From Glycomyces paridis (GTDB taxonomy: Bacteria > Actinomycetota > Actinomycetes > Mycobacteriales > Micromonosporaceae): DNA of 64,000 bases. Every line of letters starts with the position of its first letter. Position 1 is the first letter of the stretch. Location: contig NZ_STGX01000014.1 of the NCBI RefSeq assembly GCF_004912155.1, positions 1 through 64,000 of the forward strand, read 5' to 3'. Positions 1-8,379 of the stretch are shown here, piece by piece. The notes beneath the pieces are model-generated. The model did no database searches and was not told where the DNA came from. It saw nothing but the letters and a program-made list of their open reading frames with translations. Made by a program: the position numbers and the translations under genes.

Positions 1-36
1 CATCTGCTGGCGCCGCCTCCAAAAGAGTTAGGAACT

Positions 37-600
37 CTAAGAGGACTTCTTGTTCTGCTGGTAATAGCGGGCGACCCGGACCCGGTTGCCGCATCGCTCC
101 GCCGAGCACCAACGCCGCCGCGGGTGGGTCTGCAGGAAGACCAACCTGCAGTCGTCGGCCTCGCATTGCTTCAACTTCCCGATGCCCGGATTCGCCAACA
201 GCTCTGCGGCCGCCTCCGCCAAGATCGCCGCGAGCCGTTCCGCGCTCGTGCCGGACCGCTCGGTCGTCACCACTGCGATGCCGTCTTCCATCGCCAGCCG
301 CTTGTGCACAGGGGCCGCCCGCAGCGCGCGGTTCAGACCCTCAACGACCCCTGGCGGCACCGGCCGCCCCTCCAAGAGCGCGGTCACCGACTCGTCAACG
401 AGCTCGCGCACTGCGCCCGCCGCCGTCACCGCAGCCGCGGGTATCGCATCGAACCCCGCCAGCTCAGGGTATCGATCGGATTGCCGTGCAAGCCAGTCCG
501 CCAAGCCCTCGGGGCCGTCCAGCAGATCGGCGTCTGCCGGCCGAGTGTTGACCAGGTCCAGGGCGAGCGGCTCGCCGATCAGTGCATCGTGCCTCTTCAT
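37..600 (-). CDS. CGNR zinc-finger transcriptional regulator (ABATE domain)
   Basis: 187 aa. The N-terminal two thirds look like the ABATE ligand-sensing domain: the start carries the typical GEPLALDLVNT signature near residues 9-19. The C-terminus holds a treble-clef CGNR finger (C-x4-C followed by RRWCSAERCGNR, about residues 145-175). Family members are putative DNA-binding regulators whose N-terminal domain is thought to bind a small ligand. The gene is divergent from an alpha/beta hydrolase gene at 689, and an inverted repeat lies between them, so it probably controls that gene and itself. Length and domain order are normal for the family. The target assignment is inference. Confidence 0.9.
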   Translation of the reverse strand: MKRHDALIGEPLALDLVNTRPADADLLDGPEGLADWLARQSDRYPELAGFDAIPAAAVTAAGAVRELVDESVTALLEGRPVPPGVVEGLNRALRAAPVHKRLAMEDGIAVVTTERSGTSAERLAAILAEAAAELLANPGIGKLKQCEADDCRLVFLQTHPRRRWCSAERCGNRVRVARYYQQNKKSS

Positions 601-604
601 GAGG

Positions 605-635
605 CTAATGGTACACCCACGGAATCATCCATTAG
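605..635. promoter_or_regulatory. Inverted repeat in divergent CGNR/hydrolase promoter region
   Basis: CTAATGG at 605-611 and its exact complement CCATTAG at 629-635 are separated by 17 nt. They sit between the CGNR start (600) and the hydrolase start (689). The position suits an operator for the CGNR protein. The repeat is seen; the binding role is inference. Confidence 0.4.
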
Positions 636-688
636 AAGCATGCTATCGTCTTTCTAACGCATGAAACCGAGAAGAAAGCATGTGAATT

Positions 689-2182
689 ATGTACGCGGCC
701 CTCCCTCAGATCCACCACCGGCACCTCGACATCGACGGCGTGCGCGTCTTCTACCGCGAGACGAACCCCGGCCCCGACGCTCCCGCCCTCCTGCTCCTGC
801 ACGGCTTCCCCTCCGCCTCCCACCAGTTCAGGCGCCTCATCGACGCCGTCGGGAACCGCTACCGCGTCATCGCCCCCGACTACCCCGGCTTCGGCCACAC
901 CGAGGCACCTGCCGACTTCGCCTACACCTTCGACAACCTCGCCGACGTCGTCGAGCGCTTCGTCCTCCGCCTCGGGCTCGAACGCTTCGCGCTCTACTTG
1001 TTCGACTTCGGTGGCCCCGTCGGCTTCCGCCTCGCCCAGCGCCACCCCGACCGGATCACCTCGCTGATCGTGCAGAACGCCAACGCCTACGAGGAAGGCC
1101 TCTCGCCCCTCGCCCGCGACTTCATCGCACTCAGCCCCGAGCAGCCCGGCGCCGAAGCGACCGTGCGCGGGCTCTTCACCCTCGAGTCCACCCGTGGGCA
1201 ATACGAGGGCGGCACCGCCGACCCCGCCCTCGTCTCGCCCGACGGCTGGACCCTCGACCAGCACTTCCTCGACCTCCCCGGCCGGGCCGACGCTCAAGCC
1301 GCGCTCGCGTTCGACTACAAGTCCAACGTCGCGCGCTACCCCGAATGGCAGTCCTGGATGCGCCGACACCAGCCGCCCACGCTCATCCTCTGGGGCGAGA
1401 ACGACATGTTCTTCCCCGCCGACGGCGCCCGCGCCTACCTCGCCGATCTTCCTGACGCCGAGTTGCACCTGCTCGACACCGGGCACTTCGCACTCGAAGA
1501 CCGGCTGCACCGCATCGTGCCGCTCATGACCGCATTCCTCGGTCGAACCTCCACCGCCACGACCGTCAAGGAGCACAACGTGAAGCCTAAGAAGATCGCC
1601 CTGTTCGGAGCCTCCGGGCGACTCGGCGGCGCCATCGCCGCCGAAGCCGTCGCTCGCGGACACCAGGTCACCCCGCTCGGCAGCGCCGACGCCGACATCA
1701 CCGACCCGACCGCCGTCGCCAAGGCCGCCACCGGACACGACGCCGTAGTCGCCGCCGTCAAGGGCCCCGACCGCACCGTCTCCAAGGGAGCCGCCGCGCT
1801 CCTCGAAGCCCTCCCCTTGGCCGGCGTCGACCGCATGGTCTTCATCGGCGGCGGCGCAAGTCTCGAAGCCGCCCCTGGCACTCGCTACCTCGACTCGCCC
1901 CAGTTCCCGGAGGCGTACCGCGACACCGCCACCGACCAGGCCCGCGCCCTCGAACTCCTGCGCGCCACGGACTCAGAGGTGAACTGGACCTACGTCAGCC
2001 CGCCCCCGATGCACCTGGTCCCCGGCGACAAAACCGGTCAATACCGCACCGAAGCACGCGACACACCGGTCACGGATGCCAACGGAGAGAGCCGCATCAG
2101 CATCGGCGACTTCGCCTCCGCCGTCCTCGACCAGATCGAGAACAGAACCTTCCCGCGAACCCGCATCACTGTCGGCTACTGA
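689..2182 (+). CDS. Alpha/beta hydrolase fused in frame to NAD(P)-binding (SDR/NmrA-like) protein
   Basis: 497 aa. Residues 1-~288 are an alpha/beta hydrolase (HGFP oxyanion region at 38-41; nucleophile elbow LFDFGG with Asp106, as in haloalkane dehalogenase and epoxide hydrolase relatives, not Ser; late His in DTGHFALE). Residues 298-497 are a complete Rossmann protein beginning KPKKIALFGASGRLGG, matching NAD(P)H-binding SDR family 5/NmrA-like proteins. The two halves normally occur as separate genes. The junction has a full ribosome site (AAGGAG, 1568-1573) and a GTG (1580) in the same frame with no stop between. The second half is therefore probably also made alone, and the fusion may result from loss of the first gene's stop codon. 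A sequencing error at the junction is possible. Confidence 0.85.
   Translation: MYAALPQIHHRHLDIDGVRVFYRETNPGPDAPALLLLHGFPSASHQFRRLIDAVGNRYRVIAPDYPGFGHTEAPADFAYTFDNLADVVERFVLRLGLERFALYLFDFGGPVGFRLAQRHPDRITSLIVQNANAYEEGLSPLARDFIALSPEQPGAEATVRGLFTLESTRGQYEGGTADPALVSPDGWTLDQHFLDLPGRADAQAALAFDYKSNVARYPEWQSWMRRHQPPTLILWGENDMFFPADGARAYLADLPDAELHLLDTGHFALEDRLHRIVPLMTAFLGRTSTATTVKEHNVKPKKIALFGASGRLGGAIAAEAVARGHQVTPLGSADADITDPTAVAKAATGHDAVVAAVKGPDRTVSKGAAALLEALPLAGVDRMVFIGGGASLEAAPGTRYLDSPQFPEAYRDTATDQARALELLRATDSEVNWTYVSPPPMHLVPGDKTGQYRTEARDTPVTDANGESRISIGDFASAVLDQIENRTFPRTRITVGY
1568..1582 (+). promoter_or_regulatory. Internal ribosome binding site and GTG start inside the fused ORF
   Basis: AAGGAG (1568-1573), a 6-nt spacer, then GTG (1580-1582), exactly at the start of the Rossmann domain. 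The codon is in frame with the upstream hydrolase. This would give a separate 200-residue NAD(P)-binding protein from 1580 to 2182. Confidence 0.65.
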
Positions 2183-2271
2183 CCGACGGACCACCAGGAC
2201 GGCATGAACCCCGTACCGCCACCGACCGCTCGGATCCCCGAACCCCACCCTCCCGACCCTGAGGAACCGCC

Positions 2272-3234
2272 GTGAACCCTGAACCACGCCCCAACACCCG
2301 CCGATGGCCGCGCCGAACCGCGATCAGCGCCGCCACCGCTCTCGCGCTCCTCGCCGCGTTCGTCCTCGGCGCCGCCTACCTCTGGCGGCCCTCGGCCTCC
2401 GACTACGACTCCGTCTACCTCGACCAGGTCGCAACCCGGTACGCCGACACCGACCTGGCCCGCTTCCATTACACCGTCACAGGAAGCGGATCCCCGATCG
2501 TGCTCATCGCCGGTGGCGCGCTCTGGCAGTACTCCTGGCGCAACACGATCCCAGCGCTCGCCGAACACCACACCGTCTACGCCGTCGACCTGCCCGGCCA
2601 GGGATACACCGAAGTGCTCCAAGAGGACTTCGCCTACGACCTGCCGGCGATGGCCGACGCGATCGAAACCTTCCTCGACGCGGTGGGCCTCGACAAGACA
2701 GCCCTGGTCGGGCATTCCTGGGGCGGGGCATGGAGCCTCTACTTCGCCGAGACCCGGCCCGACCGCGTCACCCGCCTCGCCCTGCTCGACGCGCCCGCAC
2801 TCGACGTGGAGCACGCCGACCAGATCAAGCCCTTCGAGATCCCAATCCTCGGCAGCGCCGTCGCGAACCTCACCACCCGCGACCTGTTCGCGGACAGCCT
2901 CAAGAGCGCTTTCGTCCACGACGACAGGGTGACCGACGAAATGGTCGACGAGACCTGGGCCTGGTTCTCCCGCCCCGGCCAGCGCGACGCGTTCGTCGCG
3001 CTCGCCCACGGTATGGACTACCGGCTCACCGACGCACTTCTCCACCAGGTCTCGGCGCCCGCACTCGTCCTCTGGGGCGGCGACGACGAATGGCTCCCTG
3101 CCGCACAAGCGCAGGATCTCGCGGGAAGGCTCCCGCACGCTGACGCCGTCATCCTCGAAGGATGCGGCCATAACGTTCACGAGGACTGCCCGGAACTCGC
3201 GATCCCCCTGATCGATGAATACTTCGAGGACTGA
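2272..3234 (+). CDS. Membrane-anchored alpha/beta hydrolase
   Basis: 320 aa. A basic N-terminus (RRWPRR) is followed by one hydrophobic segment (about residues 17-38), so the enzyme is likely tethered outside the membrane. The fold motifs are clear: nucleophile elbow GHSWGG with Ser, and a C-terminal ECGHNVHEDCPE-type His. The acid is likely in LWGGDDEW. It starts at GTG 2272 behind GAGGAA. It follows the hydrolase/NAD(P)-binding ORF on the same strand with a gap of about 90 nt and may be co-transcribed under the CGNR regulator. The substrate is unknown. Confidence 0.85.
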   Translation: MNPEPRPNTRRWPRRTAISAATALALLAAFVLGAAYLWRPSASDYDSVYLDQVATRYADTDLARFHYTVTGSGSPIVLIAGGALWQYSWRNTIPALAEHHTVYAVDLPGQGYTEVLQEDFAYDLPAMADAIETFLDAVGLDKTALVGHSWGGAWSLYFAETRPDRVTRLALLDAPALDVEHADQIKPFEIPILGSAVANLTTRDLFADSLKSAFVHDDRVTDEMVDETWAWFSRPGQRDAFVALAHGMDYRLTDALLHQVSAPALVLWGGDDEWLPAAQAQDLAGRLPHADAVILEGCGHNVHEDCPELAIPLIDEYFED

Positions 3235-3321
3235 CCCCGTACCGCGATGACGCGACCGGCCCGGTGCACTGCGCGCCGGGCCGCGCCTCCACACCAACCG
3301 CACCTGACCTGCGTTCAGGCC

Positions 3322-3590
3322 ATGAACGAACCCGAACTCCACCCCACCGGCGGCTACGAGCACGTCACCATCGTCGAAGCCAATGCGATAGAGCGGTCGG
3401 GTCGACACCGGGGAGTTCATTCAGGGTGTGGCCCTCATGGCTGAGGATGTGCTCGCCCAGTGCGGTGGCGTCGAGTCGTATGTCAAGGCGTGGGGTGGGA
3501 TTCCGTTCCCTGCCGGCGACCTGGAGCTCCTCCGGCGAGAGCTGTTATTAGGCAATGGGGGAGGACGGGGAAGCGGGCGGGGCGCCCCCA
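3322..3590 (+). pseudogene. Decayed small hypothetical gene, apparently frameshifted
   Basis: Reading from ATG 3322 gives a protein-like start (MNEPELHPTGGYEHVTIVEA), then turns into Arg/Gly noise ending at 3444. From about 3392 the next frame (+1) gives another protein-like stretch containing EFIQGVALMAEDVLAQ and VESYVKAWGG. The two pieces abut near 3390-3400, as expected for one gene broken by an indel. I do not recognise the family. It may instead be the tail of an unrelated gene. It sits immediately downstream of the hydrolase. Confidence 0.35.
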
Positions 3591-3620
3591 CCGACGGCTT
3601 GAGCCGTGTGCGCCCCGCCC
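3575..3620. terminator. Stem-loop between convergent genes
   Basis: GGGCGGGGCG (3575-3584) pairs with CGCCCCGCCC (3611-3620). A second hairpin, ACGGCT/AGCCGT, lies inside the loop. It lies between the rightward decayed gene and the leftward gene ending at 3627, so it likely terminates both. There is no T tract. Confidence 0.5.
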
Positions 3621-3626
3621 TGGTCC

Positions 3627-3932
3627 TCAAGGGTTGCCGGCGCCCTCGTGGAGGTCTGCGGTCTTCGAGGCGATCGCGTCGCGGAGTTCGCGCTGGCCGA
3701 TGGCGAAGCCGCCGACCCAGAACGGGCGGGCCTCGGGTTCGAGACCCCGGGTCATCACCGTGATCGGCTTCGGCCCCAGTAGCCGGACCTTCAGTTGCGG
3801 ATCGCCCGGCCCGCCTCGGTATTCGGCGAGTTCGTAACGCGCGCCGGCCACCTCGAAGGTCCTCGGGTCGATCGGCTCGACGCGTGGACGCATCTTCAGC
3901 CACTCCCGATCGGGTGGACTCGGAGGCGGCAT
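3627..3932 (-). CDS. Small hypothetical protein
   Basis: 101 aa. A Pro-rich start is followed by a compact region with alternating charged and hydrophobic residues; no transmembrane segment or recognised motif. The start ATG (3932) follows GAGGGG at good spacing and lies 3 nt after the stop of the upstream gene, so the two form a two-gene unit. Family unknown. Confidence 0.6.
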   Translation of the reverse strand: MPPPSPPDREWLKMRPRVEPIDPRTFEVAGARYELAEYRGGPGDPQLKVRLLGPKPITVMTRGLEPEARPFWVGGFAIGQRELRDAIASKTADLHEGAGNP

Positions 3933-3935
3933 CGC

Positions 3936-4271
3936 TCACCCCTCGCAGACTCGGGCTCGGCCGATGTAGCGGTCCGGCAGCTCGGCCTTTCCGGTGTAGA
4001 AGACCGTGAATCCCTTGACCTGCATCCATTCATGCCATTCGGGCGACTGCGAGCGCCAGGCCTCTCCCCACGATGCTCGAAGGTTCTCGGAGTTGATCCC
4101 CGAGACGATCAGCACCAGGTCGCCTCCCGACTGCTGCTGGTAGACACGGAACGACTCGGGTGCGCACTCTGCCGGTGCGGCGCACACCGAGAACCAGTCG
4201 ACGCCGTCCGTGAACCGCCCCCGCTCGACTTCCGGCGGCGGATTGCGCCGCGCTTCGGCTGCTGTTGACAA
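3936..4271 (-). CDS. Small hypothetical protein (TTG start)
   Basis: 111 aa from TTG at 4271, chosen because GGAGG lies 7 nt before it; the longer reading from 4334 has no such site. The product has two Cys (CAAPAEC) and a conserved-looking middle (VYQQQSGGDLVLIVSGINSE) ending VCEG. No signal peptide or membrane segment. It is first in a two-gene unit divergent from the XRE-DUF5753 gene. Function unknown. Confidence 0.55.
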   Translation of the reverse strand: MSTAAEARRNPPPEVERGRFTDGVDWFSVCAAPAECAPESFRVYQQQSGGDLVLIVSGINSENLRASWGEAWRSQSPEWHEWMQVKGFTVFYTGKAELPDRYIGRARVCEG

Positions 4272-4300
4272 GTCCGATCCTCCCTGCTCTGACTGAGACC

Positions 4301-4312
4301 GAGACCGGTCTC
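4301..4312. promoter_or_regulatory. 12-bp perfect palindrome upstream of leftward unit
   Basis: GAGACCGGTCTC lies about 30 bp before the TTG start at 4271, with a further GAGACC half-site just before it. It could be an operator, possibly of the neighbouring XRE protein. This is a positional guess only. Confidence 0.3.
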
Positions 4313-4496
4313 GCATGCCAGTGAAACCCACCATAAGTGCAGGTCAGGGCGGCGCGCCATAATCACATTCGCCGTCGAATCCGGCCGTCGAATCGACCGG
4401 TCGAGAATCGCGGACGGGAAATCCAGTTGAAGTTTCCGATTTCGACTGACCGATAGCCGACAGAATGTTTGTGGCGGTTGGTGGCAGGATGAACCT

Positions 4497-5324
4497 ATGA
4501 GTAGCGTGAAATTCCTGAACGGTGAGCTCGCGAAGCTTCTGGTGGAGTGGCGACTCAAGAAGGGGCTCAAGACGATCAAGGATGCGGCGTTCTTTCTAGG
4601 AACCTCGCCGGAGATACTGTCCGGGCTGGAGAGCGGTACCCGGCAGTACATGGATGCACCGCTGATTGACGGCATTCTCAGCGCTTACGGTGCACCGCAA
4701 TACATTCGAGATGACGCTGCAGCCAAGGCCCGCCAGATCCGATTCGGCGACCCGCAGCGGTGGCAGGAGTCCGGACCCTCCTGGTTCAATCGGATGACCC
4801 AACTGGAGCCGAGGGCGACGGCGATCGACATCTTTGAGGACACCTACATCACGGGCCTCTGCCAGACGGTGCAGTACGCGCGCGCGATCATGGAGACCAA
4901 CCCGGATCTCAAGGAGGAGTCGATCGGGACGGCTCTTGAGTTCCGGAGCCATCGCCGGAGAATCGTGGTCGAGAAGGCGGACAACGGCGCGAGGCTCCGC
5001 ATCATCCAGGCCGAACACTCGCTGTCGGTGATCGAAGGCACCGACCTGTACGCCGAACAGCTTGAGCGCCTTCATGAGGACAACGCTCGCGAGGGCATTG
5101 ACATCTTCGTCATGCCAACGAAGGTGCTGCACCCTTCGATGGAGGGGCCGTACATGATCCTGTCCTTCGACGACCCGAGCACGCCGGATGTGGTGTATCA
5201 GGAGAGTGTCCTTGGCGCTCAATACGAAGCGCGCATCGATCAAGTGGACCGGTGTCGCGGTGTATTCTCAGCCACGCTGGCATCTGCCGTACCGCTAGAT
5301 GAGTGGAGTAGCAAGAAATGCTGA
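4497..5324 (+). CDS. XRE-family regulator with DUF5753 (Scr1-type antitoxin-like)
   Basis: 275 aa. A helix-turn-helix occupies residues ~12-70 (LLVEWRLKKGLKTIKDAAFF...SPEILSGLESG). The DUF5753 ligand/partner domain occupies ~90-270, with typical ITGLCQTVQYARAIM and late RIDQVDRCR-type segments. In actinomycetes such proteins pair with small DUF397 proteins and act in development or as toxin-antitoxin-like pairs. Here the stop codon overlaps the start of a DUF397 gene (ATG at 5318 inside the last codons), so translation is coupled. HTH codons are less GC-biased than neighbours (many AAG, ATT, TTT), hinting at transfer. Confidence 0.92.
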   Translation: MSSVKFLNGELAKLLVEWRLKKGLKTIKDAAFFLGTSPEILSGLESGTRQYMDAPLIDGILSAYGAPQYIRDDAAAKARQIRFGDPQRWQESGPSWFNRMTQLEPRATAIDIFEDTYITGLCQTVQYARAIMETNPDLKEESIGTALEFRSHRRRIVVEKADNGARLRIIQAEHSLSVIEGTDLYAEQLERLHEDNAREGIDIFVMPTKVLHPSMEGPYMILSFDDPSTPDVVYQESVLGAQYEARIDQVDRCRGVFSATLASAVPLDEWSSKKC

Positions 5325-5497
5325 CAACGGAGTGGAAGAAATCTTCCCGCAGTGGCAACCAAGGTGGGGCTTGCGTTGAGACTCGCCTGCTCGGGGCTGG
5401 TGTACAGGTCAGGGACACCAAGCTCGGGGAGGATTCCCCCATCTTGAACGCTTCGCACTCGGATTGGGTCGCCATCATCGGCGATCTGAAGCGCTAA
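5318..5497 (+). CDS. DUF397 small protein, copy 1
   Basis: 59 aa, MLTTEWKKSSRSGN at the start, then GGACVE and VQVRDTKLG, ending SDWVAIIGDLKR. These are the hallmarks of DUF397 (W-x-KSS-S, a CVE strand, VRD-K, a late DW). The ATG overlaps the end of the XRE-DUF5753 gene by 7 nt. DUF397 proteins are the usual partners of DUF5753 regulators, likely regulator-binding peptides or toxin-like partners. A clear terminator follows. Confidence 0.93.
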   Translation: MLTTEWKKSSRSGNQGGACVETRLLGAGVQVRDTKLGEDSPILNASHSDWVAIIGDLKR

Positions 5498-5513
5498 AAA
5501 GTCCGCAATATAG

Positions 5514-5541
5514 ACGGCCTCCGGCTTGCCGGGGGCCGTTT
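5514..5541 (+). terminator. Rho-independent-type terminator after first DUF397 gene
   Basis: ACGGCCTCCGGC (5514-5525), a 2-nt loop, then GCCGGGGGCCGT (5528-5539) followed by TTTCG. The stem has one T-G wobble. It separates the first DUF397 gene from the second, so the second probably has its own promoter or relies on readthrough. Confidence 0.8.
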
Positions 5542-5628
5542 CGCATCCTCTGCGAAGACGCACATGGCGTCCTTTTTGCGGTAGTACGCTCTCGATGTCT
5601 GATCGGCCTACGGCAGTGGAGGCAATTG

Positions 5629-5808
5629 ATGTTGACGTCCGAATGGAAGAAGGCCTCGCGAAGCAGCAACCAGGGGGGCAACTGCGTCGCGGCCCGGGTG
5701 TTCGGAACAGATGTGCAGGTCAGAGACACTAAGCTCGGCAGGATCTCTCCAATCCTGAGCGCTTCGCCCGCTGACTGGGCCGCCCTTTTGGGCGGGTTGA
5801 GGCGCTGA
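5629..5808 (+). CDS. DUF397 small protein, copy 2
   Basis: 59 aa, the same length as copy 1 and about half identical: MLTSEWKKASRSSNQGG at the start, VQVRDTKLG in the middle, DWAALLGGLRR at the end. ATG 5629 follows GGAGG (5618-5622) at 6 nt. It lies behind the terminator of copy 1, so it is likely expressed separately and may give the DUF5753 protein two alternative partners. The copies look like a tandem duplication followed by divergence. Confidence 0.92.
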   Translation: MLTSEWKKASRSSNQGGNCVAARVFGTDVQVRDTKLGRISPILSASPADWAALLGGLRR

Positions 5809-5814
5809 CCGGGA

Positions 5815-5842
5815 ATCGGCCCCCGAGCGCTCGGGGGCCGAT
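5815..5842. terminator. 28-bp perfect palindrome, probable bidirectional terminator
   Basis: ATCGGCCCCCGAGC followed directly by its exact complement. It lies 6 nt after the second DUF397 stop and before the end of the leftward transglutaminase gene. No T tract on either side. Confidence 0.65.
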
Positions 5843-5935
5843 CGTCGGCCATTCCATCGAAGCTTCTCGCCGCGTTCTTCGCTTGCGGCCCTTGAGGGTC
5901 ACAGATTTCGGAGGCCGTGCTCGAAAGCGATTCGT

Positions 5936-6766
5936 CTACGCGCCCAACGACTTCGGCACCGCAAGATCCTCACTCGCATAGAGCCTGGCGATCGATTCGG
6001 GGTCGTGGGCTGCGCAGGTCGCCGCGATGAGGTCCATCAAGGCGTCGTAATCCGGGCCGGTCTCACCTTCGTATGAGGCGGTCATACGGCCCCACTCGTC
6101 CCAAGGCAGCGTTTCGACGCGCATCAGCGCGGCGAGGTCGCGGACGGCGTTGCCGCGGATTTCGGCGACTCCCCAGGCGTGGTCGGTGCCAGCCACACCG
6201 AAGGCATCCGGGTCGATCGATCCGTCGCGGTAGCGATGCCAGGCCTCACCGCCCGTGAGGAACTGACCTTCGACCAGGTCGGCGTCGTGCTCGACCCGGC
6301 CGAGGCCCACGTACTGGGCGTCGATGCGGACCCAGCGGTCCTCGCGCTCGTGGCGGTATTCGAGCACCCAGTGGTCGATGCCCTCGCCTTCCTTGAAGTA
6401 CGTGGCGAAACCGCAGCGGGCGCGCGCCGCGATGCCGCGCAGACGAAGCAGGGCGCAGCTGACCACCACGAAGTCCCGGCAGGTCCCCACGACGCGTTCG
6501 GTCGGCGGTCGCGCGACATGCAGCGGGGCCGGGTTCTGGCGCAGCAGCGAACCGAGGATCTCCTCCGCACCGCGGAGGTCTTTGTCGGCGATGCGCTCGG
6601 GCGGCAGGTCGAGCGGGCCGATGTCGATCATGTGGAGCACCAGCTCCTGCACCGTCCGGCAGACCTCCAGCGGATCTGAGGGCACCTCGGAGGCGAGGGC
6701 CGCCAGCTCCGGGGAGAGCGTGGTGAAGACGCCGGGCAGGTCGTAGCCGGCAGCGCTTGCGGTCAT
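5936..6766 (-). CDS. Transglutaminase-like domain protein
   Basis: 276 aa from ATG 6766; a longer reading to 6796 is open, but TAGCGT 7 nt before 6766 fits a leaderless -10. The core shows the papain-like transglutaminase triad: Cys in VGTCRDFVVVSCALLR, His in GIDHWVLEYR, Asp in WVRIDAQ. Bacterial members act as peptidases or amide-modifying enzymes; no signal peptide is present, so it is probably cytoplasmic. Substrate unknown. It is convergent with the DUF397 gene. Confidence 0.85.
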   Translation of the reverse strand: MTASAAGYDLPGVFTTLSPELAALASEVPSDPLEVCRTVQELVLHMIDIGPLDLPPERIADKDLRGAEEILGSLLRQNPAPLHVARPPTERVVGTCRDFVVVSCALLRLRGIAARARCGFATYFKEGEGIDHWVLEYRHEREDRWVRIDAQYVGLGRVEHDADLVEGQFLTGGEAWHRYRDGSIDPDAFGVAGTDHAWGVAEIRGNAVRDLAALMRVETLPWDEWGRMTASYEGETGPDYDALMDLIAATCAAHDPESIARLYASEDLAVPKSLGA

Positions 6767-6863
6767 GGACTCGACGCTACGCGGACCTACCGACATGCCT
6801 ACCGGCGTCCGCAGTCAGGCGTGGTCCTCCGCCCGGCGGAACGCCGGGCGGAGGACGTCCGAC

Positions 6864-8336
6864 TCAAGCAGATTCAGTGCGCCGCAGCCGAACAGCCCCG
6901 AGCCACAGCCGTACCGCGACGACCACCAGCGCGGCCCCGGCCAGCGCGTACATGCCCCAACCGACATCGGGTGCCATGAGCACCAGCAAGACCCGACTCG
7001 GGGCGAGCGCGGGCACGGCGACGAGTCCCACGTAAGCCACCGCGAGACCGACTGCGGTCCAAACGGCCATGCCGGTCCACACCCGCCAGCGCCGACCCGC
7101 CGCCGGAGCTCCCTTGCGGATGCGCCGGAGCGACTGGACCACGACCGCCACGGCGAACGTCAAGAGCAGGGCGATGGAGACGAGCATGGCCGGGTAGGTC
7201 CAGTCGGTCGCGGGCGCCGAAGGGTCCGCTCCGGTCGTGGCGCCCGCGGCCACGCGGGCCGCGCCCAGGGCCGTCTCGACCAGGGCGCCGTCCTGGAAGA
7301 ACCCGTAGGCGTTCTGCGCGAGGACCACGCCGAGGTCGAGATCCGGCAGCAGGATCACGGCGGCGCTGTATCCGGGTGCGCCGCCGGTGTGCCAGACGGT
7401 GGTGGTGCCGAGGTCGGCGTTGCGGTCGTCGAGTTTCCAGCCCAGGCCGTAGTCGACGCGCTCGTTCATCGAAGCGGCCGGGGTCTGCATGAGCGCCTGC
7501 GATTCGGGGGTGAGCACGCCCGCCCCTCCCGAGAGGTTCGCGGCGGCGAACGCGGCGAGGTCGGCGGCGGTGCCGCCGAGGTAGCCGTAGCTCGGGCCGG
7601 TCGGGTCGAAGGGGGCGTCGATGGCGACGGGCCGCCCGAACGCGTAAGCGTGGCCGTCGGGGACCTCGGCCGCAGCGGCGGCGTCGGCGACCGCGGTGTC
7701 CATGCCGAGTGGGTCCAGGACCGCCTCGCGCAGGTACTCCTCATAAGGCATGTCGGCGACGGCCTGGACGAGGGCGCCGAGGACCAGGTAGTTGGCGCTG
7801 GCGTACTCGAATCCGGTGCCGGGCTCGGTGGTCGGGGCCGTGTCGGCGAGGTCGGCGAGGGCCCGGCCGTACGGGTCGGCGTCGGCGTCGGCGTCGAAAT
7901 GGTCGGTGACGCCGCTGCCTTCGGGGATGCCGCTGGTCTGTTCGAGCAGGTGGCGCACGGTGACCTGGTCGGCGTGGTCGGGGTCGGCGAGCGTGAAGTC
8001 CGGCAGGTAGGTGCGGGCGGGTTCGTCCAGGTCGATGCGGCCGTCTTCGACGAGGGTCATGACGGCGGTGGCGGTGACCGGTTTGGCGACCGAGCCCCAC
8101 AGGAACGGGGTCGAGCCGGTGACGGGTTCGCCGTCGCCGTCCTCGCCCCGGTAGGCCTCGTGCGCGGTGCCGTCGGCGTGGACTACGGCCCAGGCGGCGC
8201 CGGGGACGGCCGTTGCTTCGAGGCGGGCGGCGATGTAGGCGTCGAGTTCGGCGAAGTCTGCGGCTGGTGCCTGTGCCGGTGGGAGGGGGCCTGGGGTGAG
8301 GGCGAGCAGCAGTGCTGCGAAAGCGGTGGTGTGCAT
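6864..8336 (-). CDS. Secreted class C beta-lactamase-type serine hydrolase with C-terminal membrane segments
   Basis: 490 aa from ATG 8336, which follows AAGGA and begins a signal peptide (MHTTAFAALLLALTPGP, cleavage after AQA). The catalytic domain has the SVAK (SxxK) motif about 75 residues in and a YASANY (YxN) motif; HTGGAPG is the third box. About 130 C-terminal residues contain three hydrophobic spans, so the enzyme is likely anchored with its active site outside. The family includes D-aminopeptidases, esterases and penicillin-interacting proteins. It is divergent from a TetR gene with an operator between them. Confidence 0.9.
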   Translation of the reverse strand: MHTTAFAALLLALTPGPLPPAQAPAADFAELDAYIAARLEATAVPGAAWAVVHADGTAHEAYRGEDGDGEPVTGSTPFLWGSVAKPVTATAVMTLVEDGRIDLDEPARTYLPDFTLADPDHADQVTVRHLLEQTSGIPEGSGVTDHFDADADADPYGRALADLADTAPTTEPGTGFEYASANYLVLGALVQAVADMPYEEYLREAVLDPLGMDTAVADAAAAAEVPDGHAYAFGRPVAIDAPFDPTGPSYGYLGGTAADLAAFAAANLSGGAGVLTPESQALMQTPAASMNERVDYGLGWKLDDRNADLGTTTVWHTGGAPGYSAAVILLPDLDLGVVLAQNAYGFFQDGALVETALGAARVAAGATTGADPSAPATDWTYPAMLVSIALLLTFAVAVVVQSLRRIRKGAPAAGRRWRVWTGMAVWTAVGLAVAYVGLVAVPALAPSRVLLVLMAPDVGWGMYALAGAALVVVAVRLWLGAVRLRRTESA

Positions 8337-8379
8337 GGGGTTTCCTTGCGTGCGGCCGCGGGGTGTCGCGGAGTCGATA

